A stretch of 64,000 nucleotides of DNA from Talpa occidentalis (GCF_014898055.3 NW_023604295.1:71760301-71824300); one strand, 5' to 3'. Counted from the stretch's first letter, positions 41,571-52,582 are shown. The notes: generated from the letters alone by a model not told the origin. A program made the numbers and translations.

Positions 41571-41777
41571 AAAACTTAAATAAGGGACCAGGAAAATGAA
41601 TATAAGAAAGTAAAGTGAAAATCAAAATCAACAAAAAACTATGAACCAGAGACACTTTTTGGGGGGTGGGAGGCGGGAGGGGAAGGATTGGGGTCAGAAT
41701 GGGGCGTTTGCAATTGTATGGGGGAATATAAAAATAAAATTTAATATTTAAAAAAAAAAAAAATAAAAAAAATAAAA

Positions 41778-42149
41778 AATGAGGAAACCCAGAGAAGCTA
41801 AGTGACTTACCCAAGGAACAATAATTCATTAATAACAGAGCCAGGACGAGAATCAAGTGCTCTGCTATTAATCCAATGTTCTGTCTTACAAGATTTTTGG
41901 AGACTGAATAATTACTTGTTATCTAGTAATCACAGCCAAGTCCAACGAAATTCAGAGTTTTGATTTGTAAGTTAAATATGGCTCTCCATTATGGAGGATA
42001 AGCATCACATAGAAAAATCTCAGATTTATTAGCCTGTCAACCATCCTACACATCTCCTCATATGTATATATGTAATAATCCACACATATTTCTTCTTTTA
42101 TGTCATATATGTATTTTTATTTAAGATATAAATTTTAATAAGTGCATGT
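41778..42149 (+). other. Putative 3'-transduced genomic segment
   Basis: This non-L1 sequence lies between the L1 tail and the final poly(A). Its first ~105 bp is a MIR in the usual orientation (gaggaaacccagagaagc, taagtgacttacccaagg, cagagccaggacgagaatc). The rest is AT-rich unique sequence. A non-canonical AATAAG (42137-42142) is the only candidate poly(A) signal close to the A-run. It is inferred to be 3' flank of the source L1 locus. Confidence 0.75.

Positions 42150-42176
<27 letters not shown>
42150..42176 (+). repeat. Pure poly(A) tract, 27 A
   Basis: This is an uninterrupted A-run at the end of the transduced segment. Together with the intact TSD it indicates a recent retrotransposition. 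Confidence 0.95.
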
Positions 42177-42180
<4 letters not shown>

Positions 42181-42367
42181 CTTTTCTCTTCTTTTATTAA
42201 TTTATTTTTCCTAAAGCTGTGTTTATTTTGGGTTTTTTCATTGTAGTCATAGACACTATGAAAGCATTTTCCTTCTTTCTTTTTTCTTGATGGACCATCA
42301 GTCACGCTTTCATTTAAAGTAACTGAAAATTGTAAAATATTTGCAAAGCCAGAAATGGAGATATAGG

Positions 42368-42626
42368 GGCCTCCCCGGTGGCACAGCAGTTGAGTGCTGG
42401 GTTGGGAAGCTGCTCACACCTCTGCAGCGCGCCGCAGGGCGTGGGTCCCACATGGCGCACAGACCTCTCCTGCCGCCCACTGTTCCCCTCAGCAGTGTAC
42501 TTCCTCAGTCTGCCTGTTCTACTCTCTGCTCTGGCTCTGGTAAATTCTCTCATCCTCCCGCGCCTCTGACTGTGCCCAGTGCTTGTGTAAATAAATAAAT
42601 AAATAAATATTGAAAAAAAAAAAAAA
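42368..42626 (+). mobile_element. tRNA-derived SINE, younger-like, head rearranged
   Basis: The head ggcctccccggtggcacagc is followed by a deletion through the B-box region: gcagcgcgccgcagggcg replaces it. The 3' body is younger-type (cctctgactgtgcccagt). Without a B-box it should be poorly transcribed by Pol III. Confidence 0.9.
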
Positions 42627-42859
42627 GAAGAAGAAATCCTAATGGTGATAGAAACCTGTAATGTTTTTAGTGTTTGCTTTGGTAATAATAAATATGTATA
42701 AAGTACACAGAGATCAGCATCAAGTCATTCAAGCTATTTTCAATATTTATAAAAATATTAAAATGCAAGCATATTAAGGAATGTCTTGTGAAATATCCAT
42801 AATCAGTTCCACCATTTTTTAATTTATTTATTTACTCTTTTTACCCTTTACTGTTATCT

Positions 42860-43385
42860 GACCACATTGTCAGCTACTTTGTCCATTCACACCTTCTAAG
42901 TGGTAGACATATGAAGACATGCAGCCTCTGCCTCATAAAGCCCATAGTCTAGTGCTGAAGATAGATTAAAAACCTGAAAAAAAATCTCAATTAGTGTTAT
43001 GTGTCCAGAAAGAAACAAAAATAGTGCTATGAAAGAAGATGAGATAGAAAACTGTCAGATTTCACATCAGGGAACACCACTCATGGAGCTGGGATTTTTC
43101 AAGTTGAAGGGCCAGTAGCTAGTGAAGTAAAGAATGATCTGAGGAGAAGATTCAGCATAGGCAAAGACTCCAAGGAAGGAAAAATGTGGAACAGAACTGA
43201 AAAGTCCTGTGGCTGAAACCTGGGGAGGGAAGAGAGACGTGAGGAACCTAATCGAGAGATTTTCGAGCTTAAAGAACTGAGTCAGGACACTGAAGGGTAT
43301 GGAATGTGTATTGTATTTTAAGTGCAGTGGCAAGCTTTTTGATTCATTTAAATTGGGGAGTGACCTAAAATACACCTTTATATTG
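42860..43385 (+). repeat. L2 remnant, ~0.5 kb
   Basis: Blocks gcagcctctgcctcataaag, cccatagtctagtgctgaag, attcagcataggcaaagact, aactgagtcaggacactgaa and ggggagtgacctaaaatac follow the L2 3' order. It explains the minus-strand open frame at 43067-43459, which is not a gene. Confidence 0.6.
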
Positions 43386-43778
43386 TATTTAATTTTTTTC
43401 ATATTAGGATAATAAGTAACCATGTCTGATGTAAAGCAGTGTTTGTATAGTACTTTCATTCACCTAAATAGAATAACCTGTGAACTGTAGAGCAGCCTTC
43501 CTTCACCAACTGATCATGCTTAGAGTGCCATTTACATCCCTAGTGTCTGAAAACCTTGGTTTTTGTAAAGTCTGTGGCACCCTCTAGTGATGATGACTTT
43601 AACGAAGTCTTTCATGGATCCCAGAACAGCGTAACTGTCTAAATTGAGCCTCAGAACTGGTAGAATTGTAGAGGCAACTAACTTGGGCAAATGGGTGATT
43701 GCATCTTGCCTCTTTGTCACAATGATGCCATATGTACTATTTCTTTTAATTGCACTGACATGAATTGTGTTGACTTAG

Positions 43779-43835
43779 GTGTACATTCCGAGCCGAGTGG
43801 CCCTCGTCCTTCAGAATGTGGATCTGCCCAACTGA
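43779..43835 (+). CDS. GBE1: GBE1 terminal coding exon (probably exon 16) with stop codon
   Basis: After the acceptor ttgacttag the sequence reads VYIPSRVALVLQNVDLPN and then TGA at 43833-43835, the conserved C-terminus of mammalian branching enzyme. The coding part is 57 nt including the stop. That agrees with the human last exon starting at c.2053 of a 2,109-nt coding sequence (recalled). The preceding exon ends in phase 0, so the join gives SLL-VYIP. The pyrimidine tract before the acceptor is short and interrupted (tgtgttgacttag), a weaker site than that of the exon at 13855. Confidence 0.96.
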   Translation: MYIPSRVALVLQNVDLPN

Positions 43836-44545
43836 AGAGACGAGAGTTCAGCTCTACCAGAGGAAGACGTGTGCTCTTTCACCATTCTCAGTGTCACAGG
43901 GCTCATGATGTGTAAGCTTTTCAAAATACATTTGTCTGGCTAAAATGTACATGTCTGAAATTCAATATTGGTTTACACAAATGAATCTCAAGCTTTTCTT
44001 GAGGTAGAAGAGGATATTTTTAAAATTTCAGGTACCCTAGACTGTATTTTCCAGCCATTGAAAAAGCTGGGATTCTCAAATGAAGTATGATGTGTAATGT
44101 CTTTAAGCAGTTTTACTTTCCCGGTCAATTATTTGAATCTTTCAAATTCAAATTTGAATCCTTGTGTCAAGTGTGATTATTTCAGTTGAATGTATGCAGT
44201 ATTTTTTTTTTAACTGGGCATGTAATTGCTTTGTTTGGTCTAATATTTTTTGGTCTAAATTACAAGATACCAAGATTGTTACTTTGACTTTTCAAATTGT
44301 GTTTAGAAATACTATTAAATATGTAGTAATAATATAAAATAATATAAAACCATATCAAAAAATATATAAGCCATTATGTATGACTCATTCATGCTTCATT
44401 TGGCATAAGTTTTATCTTATGATCACTTATTCACTTAGTATCTTGGTAAATGCTGATATCGTCGATTTTCTGAAGTTCTAAATTGGTCATTGTAACATTT
44501 CAGAAAATTCTTTTACTTGCAATAAATGAAAATATCCAAAATTGC
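43836..44545 (+). other. GBE1: GBE1 3' untranslated region (end approximate)
   Basis: The region downstream of the TGA has no acceptor-flanked coding exon. It ends near the first well-placed canonical AATAAA. A length of about 0.7 kb fits a GBE1 mRNA of about 3 kb. It has no SINE or L1 insertion, in contrast to the adjoining intron. The exact cleavage base is inferred, not seen. Confidence 0.7.
44521..44526 (+). terminator. GBE1: Polyadenylation signal AATAAA, likely GBE1
   Basis: This is a canonical hexamer about 690 nt after the stop codon. A U/GU-rich stretch follows around 44558-44571 (tctgttttgctgta), suitable for CstF binding. Cleavage probably falls between about 44536 and 44550. Confidence 0.65.
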
Positions 44546-45539
44546 CTTTACTGACGTCTGTTTTGCTGTATATACTATTAAGGATATTCAGTTAGAATAT
44601 TAAAATATCTTATTTCAACTTTGATATCCTCCCCACACATAGGAACACGTGCATGACAGAGCAGGAAACATGGGGATTAATATTTTTTTTCTTTCGTTAC
44701 CATTTTGTAACTTGAAATTAGTTGATATCTAAGCTACTCTCCAGCTGTAAACCTGAGCACTTTGAGAGGTGAATTAACTCTGTCAACTCAGTGGGATACT
44801 CAATCATGAAATCACCCCTTGGTTTATTAAATAGTTCTAAAATCATTGATGCATAATTCATTCATAATGGAAATGATGAAGCACTTATCAGATACAGAAT
44901 GCCACTTTTTTAAAGTTCTGATTTTTTCCTTTACATTAATACTGCCTTTATTATTTTTAATCTGATCATTTGTGATTAACTAGGAGTACAGCAGATCCTC
45001 AAATAACTATCGTCATTTTGTTCGACATTGTTTTGTTATAACACAATGAGGAAAAAAAAAATCCTGCCAACATTGAAGTGAAATAACATTTATTCATGTT
45101 GTTTTCAAAATGTTTTCTTTTTATGTCCTTCAAGTAAAATCACATTTTCTAAGAACTATGGATAATGTTAAATGAGAACTTGCTGTGCTTGGATATCTTA
45201 TTAAAAACACATTCAGTAATGAAAGAGACTGACTTTTAAAGCTAAACCTGTGTGTTAACTATGATTCTCACAACTTTTTTGAGTAAGGTCTGGAATGTAA
45301 GTCTGAAATGTATTGTTTTAACTTCAAAGTGGAATAATAGTTTGATTATCTGAAAGAATCAGCAATGTTAGCTGATAACCTACACAAGGGAATGTGACTA
45401 ACAGCCTTGTGTGATGTTTTCCCTGTTACAGGGATGTTATTAATATCTTAACACCATCGTGATGAGAGTCCCTTGCCTGTTACTGATGACAACATGAGGA
45501 GCAATCAAATGTTTCATGTTCTAGTTTACAATTCCTTAC

Positions 45540-45704
45540 CTTTGCATTTTTGATGTTTGAAGAGATAAGCTGTTTCTCTAGTGTGGGAACAGTGACAACA
45601 AGTTGCTTCACGCCTAAAATCTGTTTTCTTTCCATTGTGACCTCTGTGACAAGGTCAAAAAGATCAGAGTCATTAGGTGCCATCTTTTCATTTTCACATT
45701 TCAC
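45540..45704 (-). other. Exon-like open segment on the minus strand, unrecognised
   Basis: Read on the minus strand, a 165-nt open stretch (55 codons, one frame) is bounded by ag at 45705-45706 and a good donor gtaagg at 45534-45539. The translation begins VKCENEKMAPNDSDLFDLVT and ends SSNIKNAK, a mixed acidic/basic sequence that I do not recognise. The acceptor side lacks a pyrimidine tract, which weakens the case. It lies 1.7 kb past the GBE1 stop, in antisense. It could be an orphan exon, a piece of old pseudogene, or chance. Confidence 0.2.
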
Positions 45705-46041
45705 CTTACTAATATAGTTTTTAGATTTTTCAGTCTAAAACTAGAATTGAACAATGTACTAAGTTAATTGCCTGTGCTGAGTGTTTTTACCAAGAAGGGC
45801 AATAAACATATGTTGTTAGGTAAGATTATAAAAATACACACGAACAAGTAAAATTTTGAGACCAAAAGAGAATATTGTTTTTGTTTTTTGGTTTTTTTTT
45901 TTATTTTTTCCTATCTGTCCAGCATTGGCAGGCTTTATAGGCATTCTAATATTGTATATTTCGTGTAGGTCTTCATTTTTGTTTTAATAACATTCATGTC
46001 ATGTGGTGGGAAGTTCTTTTTGTTGTCTAAAAATTTTCAGT

Positions 46042-46318
46042 GGGGACTCCCTAGTGGTGGAGTGGGTAAAGTCTCAGTACTGTCAAGCTATTGCCAGCCA
46101 CTGCAGCCTGGACTGAGTTAGATCTCCAGCCAGGGAACTAACCCACATGGTGCAGCAGACCTCTCCTTTTTCACCAGCTGCTCCCTTCAGCAGTGTATTT
46201 CAGTAGATCTGCCTGTTCTGCTCTCCACTCTGTCTCAAGTGAATCTTCTCATTTCCCACACCTCTGGCCTGCACCTTAGTTCTTGTATGCATAAATAAAT
46301 AAATCTTAAAAAAAAAAT
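46042..46318 (+). mobile_element. tRNA-derived SINE, older subfamily, TSD
   Basis: Diverged head (gggactccctagtggtgg), body tatttcagtagatctgcctg and tail gcataaataaataaatc. The 13-bp TSD aaaaattttcagt at 46029-46041 and 46319-46331 is perfect. Confidence 0.92.
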
Positions 46319-46510
46319 AAAAATTTTCAGTAATCATGAGAGAGGAACAAAATTTTACAAAATGTTTTAATTTTATCTCTGATGTATTTATATTTGCTTT
46401 GGTATAGTTGCTAGTAATTGTTTTGTTACCCAAAATAAAATTTACCCTAATGCTAATGACAGTCAATGTTTTAGTTTAAAATTAGCTCACTTAGAAAACA
46501 CAATCTTTTT

Positions 46511-46783
46511 TTTTTAAGATTTATTTTATTTCTTTATCCATACAAGAGCTGGGGTAAAGGCCCTAAGCGTGGGGGATGAAAGGATTCACCAGAGACAGAG
46601 TGGGGAACAGAACAGGCAGATTTATTGAAATATACTGCTGAGGAGAGCAGCGGGCAAGACAGGAGAGGTCTGCTGTACCATGTGTGTTAGCTCCCTGGCC
46701 AGGGATCGAACTCTTGCTGCAGTGGCTGTGGATAGCTTTACATAGTACTGAGACTTAACTCCTTGCACCACCAGGGAGGCCCC
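46511..46783 (-). mobile_element. tRNA-derived SINE, older subfamily
   Basis: In reverse it opens gggggcctccctggtggtg. It lies about 190 bp after an opposite-strand copy, a second inverted SINE pair in the window. Imperfect flanks around acaatc suggest a decayed TSD. Confidence 0.88.
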
Positions 46784-47677
46784 CAATACAATCATTTTTA
46801 ATAATCAAAAATTGAACTCTAAATACTTTCCTAGAATGTTTGACACTTGGTAATATTTGAACTCTGAGGGTCAACTCCTTTCATATTTTTGTTCTCTACC
46901 TTTGACATGTCTGCATTTGCCCTGTTCTTAGCTGATACATTCATTGCTAACACAGAATGAAGGACTTAGCCACCATATTCAAGTTCAAAAAATGACTACT
47001 GACAATTAATTGACTTGTCTCCTGCAGCTGTAAAAGAATGCACATTTTTTCCCCTCTGTCTCAAGCACTCCTCTTAGCAATATCAAGTCAGTGTTTGCCA
47101 CCCATCAGGGTTAGAGGCATTGCTATGCAGGATCATACAGAAGGTTGTCTAAATCTCTAGCCTATTCTTCAAGTAATAAAGAAGAGATTGCGGACAGATC
47201 TGGGGGCAGCGATGAAGGGTAATGTGTTTTCCTCTCGTGTTTGGCCTGCAGCTTCAGGGCAAATATGTTTTCACTGTCTCTGGTCCTGCAGCCAGTGAAT
47301 CAGGTGATGAAAGCAACGTAAAATAGGTTTCCTATTATGCTTACTGTTTAGAGCAAGACAGGGCAGACATAGCTGATGGAAACCAAACCCCCGAAGCAGC
47401 TTCCTGGCTGCCTTGCACCTCTCAGACTATTTCTTTTTGTCCATCTTGTGTCAGGTCCTGAACTGGGGTTCTTTCCAGTGGTGAGTTTCATTAATCTATA
47501 TATTCCTTATAGGGAGACAAGCACTGAGCTGTGAACTTTGCTAGGTAGAATATTTTGATGAAAGAAAATAGAAATCTAAGGCATAGCAATGTCATGTCCT
47601 TTATGCAGTAGAGTTCATTTATCATTCACAATGTGTTAGAATGGAAATGTAGATAAATTTTCCCACTAAAACCAGCC

Positions 47678-47704
47678 TGGGGCAGCGGGGGTGGTGGTGG
47701 GGGA
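47678..47704 (+). other. G-rich tract, possible G-quadruplex
   Basis: Four or more G runs occur within about 27 bases (ctggggcagcgggggtggtg then gtggggg). It is isolated in otherwise AT-rich flank. Confidence 0.5.
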
Positions 47705-48448
47705 TCAAATGAACTCCTTACTCATTTTTCTGCTCTATCATCCTATTAATGGTGATTTGTAGAGAAAAGGAGAGAAATATTCATACTTTAGGGCAGAATT
47801 TCTTAATTGTTAATGTGAGGAATTAAAATAAAGTAGCTATAACTGTTTTTATCTCTTCATAATGTAAAACACTACATCTGAATTTCAACTCTTGGCGAAA
47901 ACTGCAAAGAAAGTGTTTATTTACATGAAAAAAATGGATTTTGTAATAGATACACTAAAAGGCATGTCATTCACAAGTTTACTTATGGTTTACAGAGAGA
48001 TCAGAGAAAGGTATTTGAACTTCACATATAATGTGTTGGCCGTTTTACCCAGAAGCCTCACCATGTTTTAAAGGAAAAGTTTGATAAAATGTTCAAAAGT
48101 TCTGGGTTCAAGTTGGAGTCTTTATTTCTGGTTCCTCGATTTAGAAATCATTAGATGATTCTTAGTTTCTCTGCTGGGTTACAAGACAGTTAATGTAGTG
48201 GGGATTGGGAACATTCTCACTGGTTTTATAAATGTGATAATTTGATCAGTCTCTACATGGATGTTGAGTCATTGATTGTGTAACTGGGTGGTCCCCTGGA
48301 AAGGTGGAGGTTCCATGTTTCCAGCCCCACCCAAAAGGAGGGTGGAGCTGAGCAGGGAGAGAAGCTGCAGAGGAGACTGAGGAAGGAAGGAAGCAGGGTG
48401 GAGAGCCAGAAGGAGACCTGGAGGAGGCACATGGAGCGGAGAGACATG

Positions 48449-48868
48449 TGAAGAAACTACACTTGCCTTTTGGTCATGGACTGGGTGACACAGATGTGGG
48501 TGAGAGACCTATGGGGAGGTGACAATGGTGGTTTTTATCTTGATTTTGATTTTACTCTTTTCCTTCCAGACTTGTCTGGTTGTTTCTGATCCTTTTCTGT
48601 GGGTCCCCACTGGAAGATGATTTAGACTTGTGACAGGCTTTGGGGCCTTGTTCTGGGCCAATCCTGCTTGGGTGGACTTTTACCCATGAGGGGATGGGTA
48701 ACTTTGGGTGCTTGATTTAGAAACTATATTCTTTGCCTTTCCTATATTGTTTCCTAATTGTATTAAAGTTTCTTCCCATTAAAGTCTCAGTCTCATGCAG
48801 CAGATGTCAGAACCTATTTAGAGCTGGCAGGTTTGTGGGGTCTGCGGTGCCCCTCTCCCTGCCCTGCA
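48449..48868 (+). mobile_element. Candidate solo LTR
   Basis: This 420-bp segment starts TG and ends CA and is flanked by acatg on both sides (48444-48448, 48869-48873). It contains two ATTAAA-type signals (48762-48767, 48778-48783) followed by a U5-like GC-richer end. The family is not recognised. TG...CA plus a 5-bp duplication can occur by chance, so this is tentative. Confidence 0.35.
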
Positions 48869-48989
48869 ACATGGAGACATCTTCCCAATTTGTTGTTGTG
48901 ATCATCCTGTTACCTCCAGGTTTCAGAAAGTTATCCCTCCTTACCCAGATACGGAGGTATGGGCTGCATTTCCTTTACCTTTGCAGGTG

Positions 48990-49410
48990 ACCTGAAGCAT
49001 CAGTCATCCACTGCTGCCTTTGTTTGCTAATTGTAACTCTTGCTGAGCACACTAGTACATCCCAGGGAAATGTGTTCCCCTGCTATCAGTGACTGCACCC
49101 TGAGGGTCTCAGCTGCTCTCAGACTTTGCATTTACATAACCCAGGCTCCTGCACAAAAACTAACAAGCTCTTAATGGTAGCCAATAAGGCAATGTAAACG
49201 CTATAAGAAGTGAAACAGCCACAGGCACCCTCCAGTGAGGAGCACCCAGGTGCTTGGCTTTCCAGTCCTTTCTCTCTTCTTCCCGTGCTCACAGCCCAGC
49301 AGTGTCCACCTATTGGTAGAAAGAATAAAATTGCAAATGAGAGTCATAGGTTAGGAACAAATTGGTCTATCATTTATTGGCGTAAGAGTCTGTGGACTCA
49401 TCAAAACATA
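48990..49410 (+). mobile_element. LTR-like promoter module (endogenous retrovirus remnant)
   Basis: A CCAATAAGG box (49181-49189), a TATAAG (49202-49207) and an AATAAA (49324-49329) occur in the order and spacing of a retroviral U3-R-U5. The upstream text (gcacactagtacatcccagg; gggtctcagctgctctcaga) resembles mammalian ERV LTRs. No internal retroviral genes are present. The edges are approximate. Confidence 0.4.
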
Positions 49411-49628
49411 TGTAAGTAAATGTTTAGATAACCATTAATTTCTTTTTTTTTTTAATAATAAATTTTATTTTTATATTCCCCATACAATTGCAGCCCCCCC
49501 ATTCTGACCCCAATCCCTCCCCTCCCACCCCCGCCCCCCTAAAAGTGTCTCTGGTTCGTAGTTTTTTGTTGATTTTGATTTTCACTTTCTTATAGTTATT
49601 CGTTTTCCTGGTCCCTTATTTAAGTTTT

Positions 49629-51686
49629 CTAGATTCCTGCTATGAGTGAGACCATCCGGTATTTTTCTTTTTCTTTTTGGCTTATTTCGCTGAGCATGAT
49701 CCCTTCCAGTGCCATCCATGTTGCTGCAAATTGCATGTGTTTATCTTTTTTGAATGCTGAGTAATATTCCATGGTATATATGTACCACATCTTCTTGATC
49801 CAGTCATCTATTTTTGGGCATTTGGGTTGTTTCCAAAGCTTAGCTATTGTAAACAGTGCTGCTATAAACATAGGGGTGCAGGTGTTCTTTGGAATTGATG
49901 TTTCTGTGTCCTTTGGGTAAATACCTAGGAGTGGAATTGCTGGATCATATGGAAGCTCTATGTTTAGTAGGTCCAGAAATCTCCACACAGCTCTCCACAG
50001 TGGTTGGACCAGTTTGCACTCCCACCAACAGTGCAGAAGAGTTCCTTTTTCTCCACACCCTCGCCAACATTTGTTGTTGCTAGTTTTTTTAATATGTGCA
50101 ATTCTCACTGGTGTAAGATGGTATCTCATGGTAGTTTTGATTTGCATTTCCCTGATGACAAGTGATGTTGAACATTTTTTCATATGCCTGTTGGCCATTT
50201 GCATTTCCTCTTCAGAGAAGTTTCTTTTTAGCTCTTCTGCCCATTTTTTGACTGGATTCTTTTCTTTGTTGTTGCTGAGTCTCATCAGCTCTTTGCAGAT
50301 TTTTGTGATCAGTCCTTTATCATTAGTGTTGGGTGCAAAAATGTTCTCCCAGTTGGTGGGGTTTCTCTTTGTTTTTGTTATTGTCTCTTTTGCTGTGCAG
50401 AAGCTCTTTAATTTGATGTAGTCCCAGCTGTTTATCTTCGCCTTCACTATCACTGCTTTGGGTGATGTGTCTGTAAAGATGTCTTTGATGTGCAAATCAC
50501 GTAGTGTTTCACCTATATTTCCTTCTATATATTTTATGGTTTCAGGTCTTATGTCTAGTTCTTTAATCCATTTTGAGTTGATTTTTGTGTATGGTGTGAG
50601 GTAGTGGTCAAGCTTCATTCTTTTGCATGTAGCGACCCAGTTTTCCCAGCACCATTTATTGAACAAACTTTCTTTGCTCCAATGCATAGTCTTTGCTCCT
50701 TTGTCAAAGATTAGTTGACCATAAATCTGTGGGTTTATTTCTGGATTTTCTATTCGATTCCATTGGTCTGTATGTCTGTTCTTGTTCCAATACCATGCAG
50801 TTTTGATGATTATGGCTTTGTAGTAGAGTTTGAAGTCTGGGAGTGTGATGCCTCCATTCCCTTCTTTTTTTTTCAGGAGAGCTTTGGCTATTCGGGGTTT
50901 TTTGTGATTCCATATGAATTTCATCAATAATTGTTCTATTTCTTTGAAGAATGACATTGAAATTTTGATTGGAATAGCATTGAATCTGTCTATTGCTTTT
51001 GGAAGGATGGCCATTTTAATAATGTTTATTCTTCCAATCCATGAGCAGGGGATGTCTTCCATTTATTTGTGTCTTCTTCTATTTCTTTTTTTTTTTTTTT
51101 TTTTTTTTATAGAGGCATGTTTTATTTATTTATTTGTTTGTTCATTTGTTTCGTTTAACAGTGTTTTATAGTTTTCTTTGTATAGGTCCTTTACCTCTTT
51201 TGTTAGATTTATTCCCAAATATTTGATTTTTTTTGTTTCAATAAAAAAAGGGATGGTTTTTTTGATTTCTTCTTCTTCAGATTTATTGTTTGTGTATAGG
51301 AAGGCTACTGACTTTTGCGTGTTGATTTTGTATCCTGCCACTTTACTGAACTGATTGATGAGTTGAATTAGTTTTTCTGTGGACTTTTTGGGGTTCTCTA
51401 TGTATATTATCATATCATCTGCAAATAGTGATAGTTTGACTTCTTCTTTTCCTATTTGGATTCCTTGGATGTCTTTCTCTTGTCTTATTGCTCTGGCTAG
51501 GATTTCCAGTATTATATTGAAAAGCAGTGGTGAGAGTGGACATCCTTGTCTTGTTCCAGATCTTAATGGAATTGCTTTCAGCTTTTCACCATTGAGAATG
51601 ATACTGGCTGTTGGCTTGTCATAGATGGCCTTTATGATGTTGAGGTATGTTCCTTGTATCCCAAGAATTTCAAGGGCTTTTATCAT
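49629..51686 (-). pseudogene. L1 ORF2 fragment with RT motif, interrupted
   Basis: Two open stretches belong to the same ORF2. The upstream one (51686 down to about 51153) covers the reverse transcriptase palm, including [20 protein letters not shown] and the catalytic FADDM. The downstream one (51062-49629, ~477 residues) starts at [18 protein letters not shown] and ends [10 protein letters not shown]. They are split by the tail-only insert, which brings an in-frame stop after TNEQTNK. The endonuclease domain is absent by 5' truncation, so it is inactive. Confidence 0.92.
51086..51152 (-). mobile_element. Tail-only SINE insertion inside L1 ORF2
   Basis: Compared with the intact ORF2 reading (LLNE followed by [14 protein letters not shown] in L1 as I know it), about 67 extra bases are present. 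In reverse they read aaatgaacaaacaaataaat, aaataaaacatgcctctata and then a long A-run. A 4-bp tttc duplication borders them (51082-51085, 51149-51152). No SINE body is present. Confidence 0.75.
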
Positions 51687-52582
51687 GAATGGGTGTAGAT
51701 AACTATTAATTTCTTAAAGAAGTGGGAGAGAAAAAAAAAACATTCATTTGAATTTCCCACAGTTTTTTCTACTTATACTACAATAGTGCAAAAGAGAAAA
51801 CTGACCAAAAATGCTATCATACTAAATTACTTTGCTACATGAGGATATAAATTAAATGAGGTAAGTGTTCCAATTGTTTGTGCATAATTGTCTAAGGTAA
51901 TGCAGGAAATAGCAAGCTGTGCATGTGTGAATAAGCACATATAACACACATACATTTATGTATCTAGACCCTCTGTATGAGCATGTGGATATACCCAGGT
52001 GTAAAATATGTAAGTAAACCCCCCAAAGTTCACTAATCCAATATTTCTCCTGAACTAATGAATTGCTTGATTTCAGTTCTACTTAGTTTTAAATATTTTT
52101 TTCTGGTCACATTATGAGCATCTAATCTAAACAGATGATTTTGTTTGGATTTAACAAAGTTTCTAAGTTTTTTGGAATTCAAACACATTTGAAACACTAA
52201 ATACGTTTCAGTGTCCCTTAACAGAACTTCTTAGCTCCAACTGTTCGACTATGCCTCTTAACCTTCTAGAAAGAGAGGAGGGGTAAAATGAAATACCTTT
52301 ATTACTTCTTTATTTATATCCACTAGTGATCCTTTTTAAGTGAGTTTTTAGTGTCACTTTCTATTCACTCCAGTAATATAAATAATGAAAAACACTGCCT
52401 ATATTTTCATTTCACAAATGCCTCTGGCAATGTTGTCAACTATTGATTAAGACTAATCATATGATGCAGAGGTCCCCCATACACATACAGAGTAACTCTC
52501 CATTCCTTCTATTATTCATTCTTAGGATAAGTGGGCATCACTTAGCGCTATAGAAAGGACAGTAGAATGCCTAATTCCTTAC

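Larger units (their letters stand above)
40202..42176 (+). mobile_element. LINE-1, 5'-truncated, with 3'-transduced segment
   Basis: L1 sequence starts at agcaata (40202). It runs through ORF2 to its TAG at 41568-41570, a 3'UTR with G-rich block and AATAAA (41733-41738), and a first A-rich tail ending about 41777. About 370 bp of non-L1 sequence follows, then a pure run of 27 A ending at 42176. The 15-bp TSD aaaattgacttttct occurs at 40187-40201 and 42173-42187, enclosing both L1 and the extra segment. The A bases of the TSD overlap the poly(A) run. The orientation is sense to GBE1. Confidence 0.9.
49445..51695 (-). mobile_element. LINE-1, 5'-truncated, minus strand, with nested insert
   Basis: This 2.25-kb element runs from the T-run at 49445 (its A tail) to the truncation at 51695. 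A 20-bp TSD with one mismatch, tagataac[c/t]attaatttctt, flanks it (49425-49444, 51696-51715). It includes the reverse transcriptase core, the ORF2 C-terminus and the G-rich 3'UTR (C-rich here, about 49493-49540). A 67-bp tail-only SINE insertion at 51086-51152 breaks ORF2. Confidence 0.95.

Noticed and set aside
43067..43459. 130-residue minus-strand open frame in the last GBE1 intron
   Set aside because: Coincides with an L2 remnant on the opposite strand; no protein family recognised.
49960..50421. 153-residue plus-strand open frame
   Set aside because: Antisense of the minus-strand L1 ORF2; same artefact as in the other L1.
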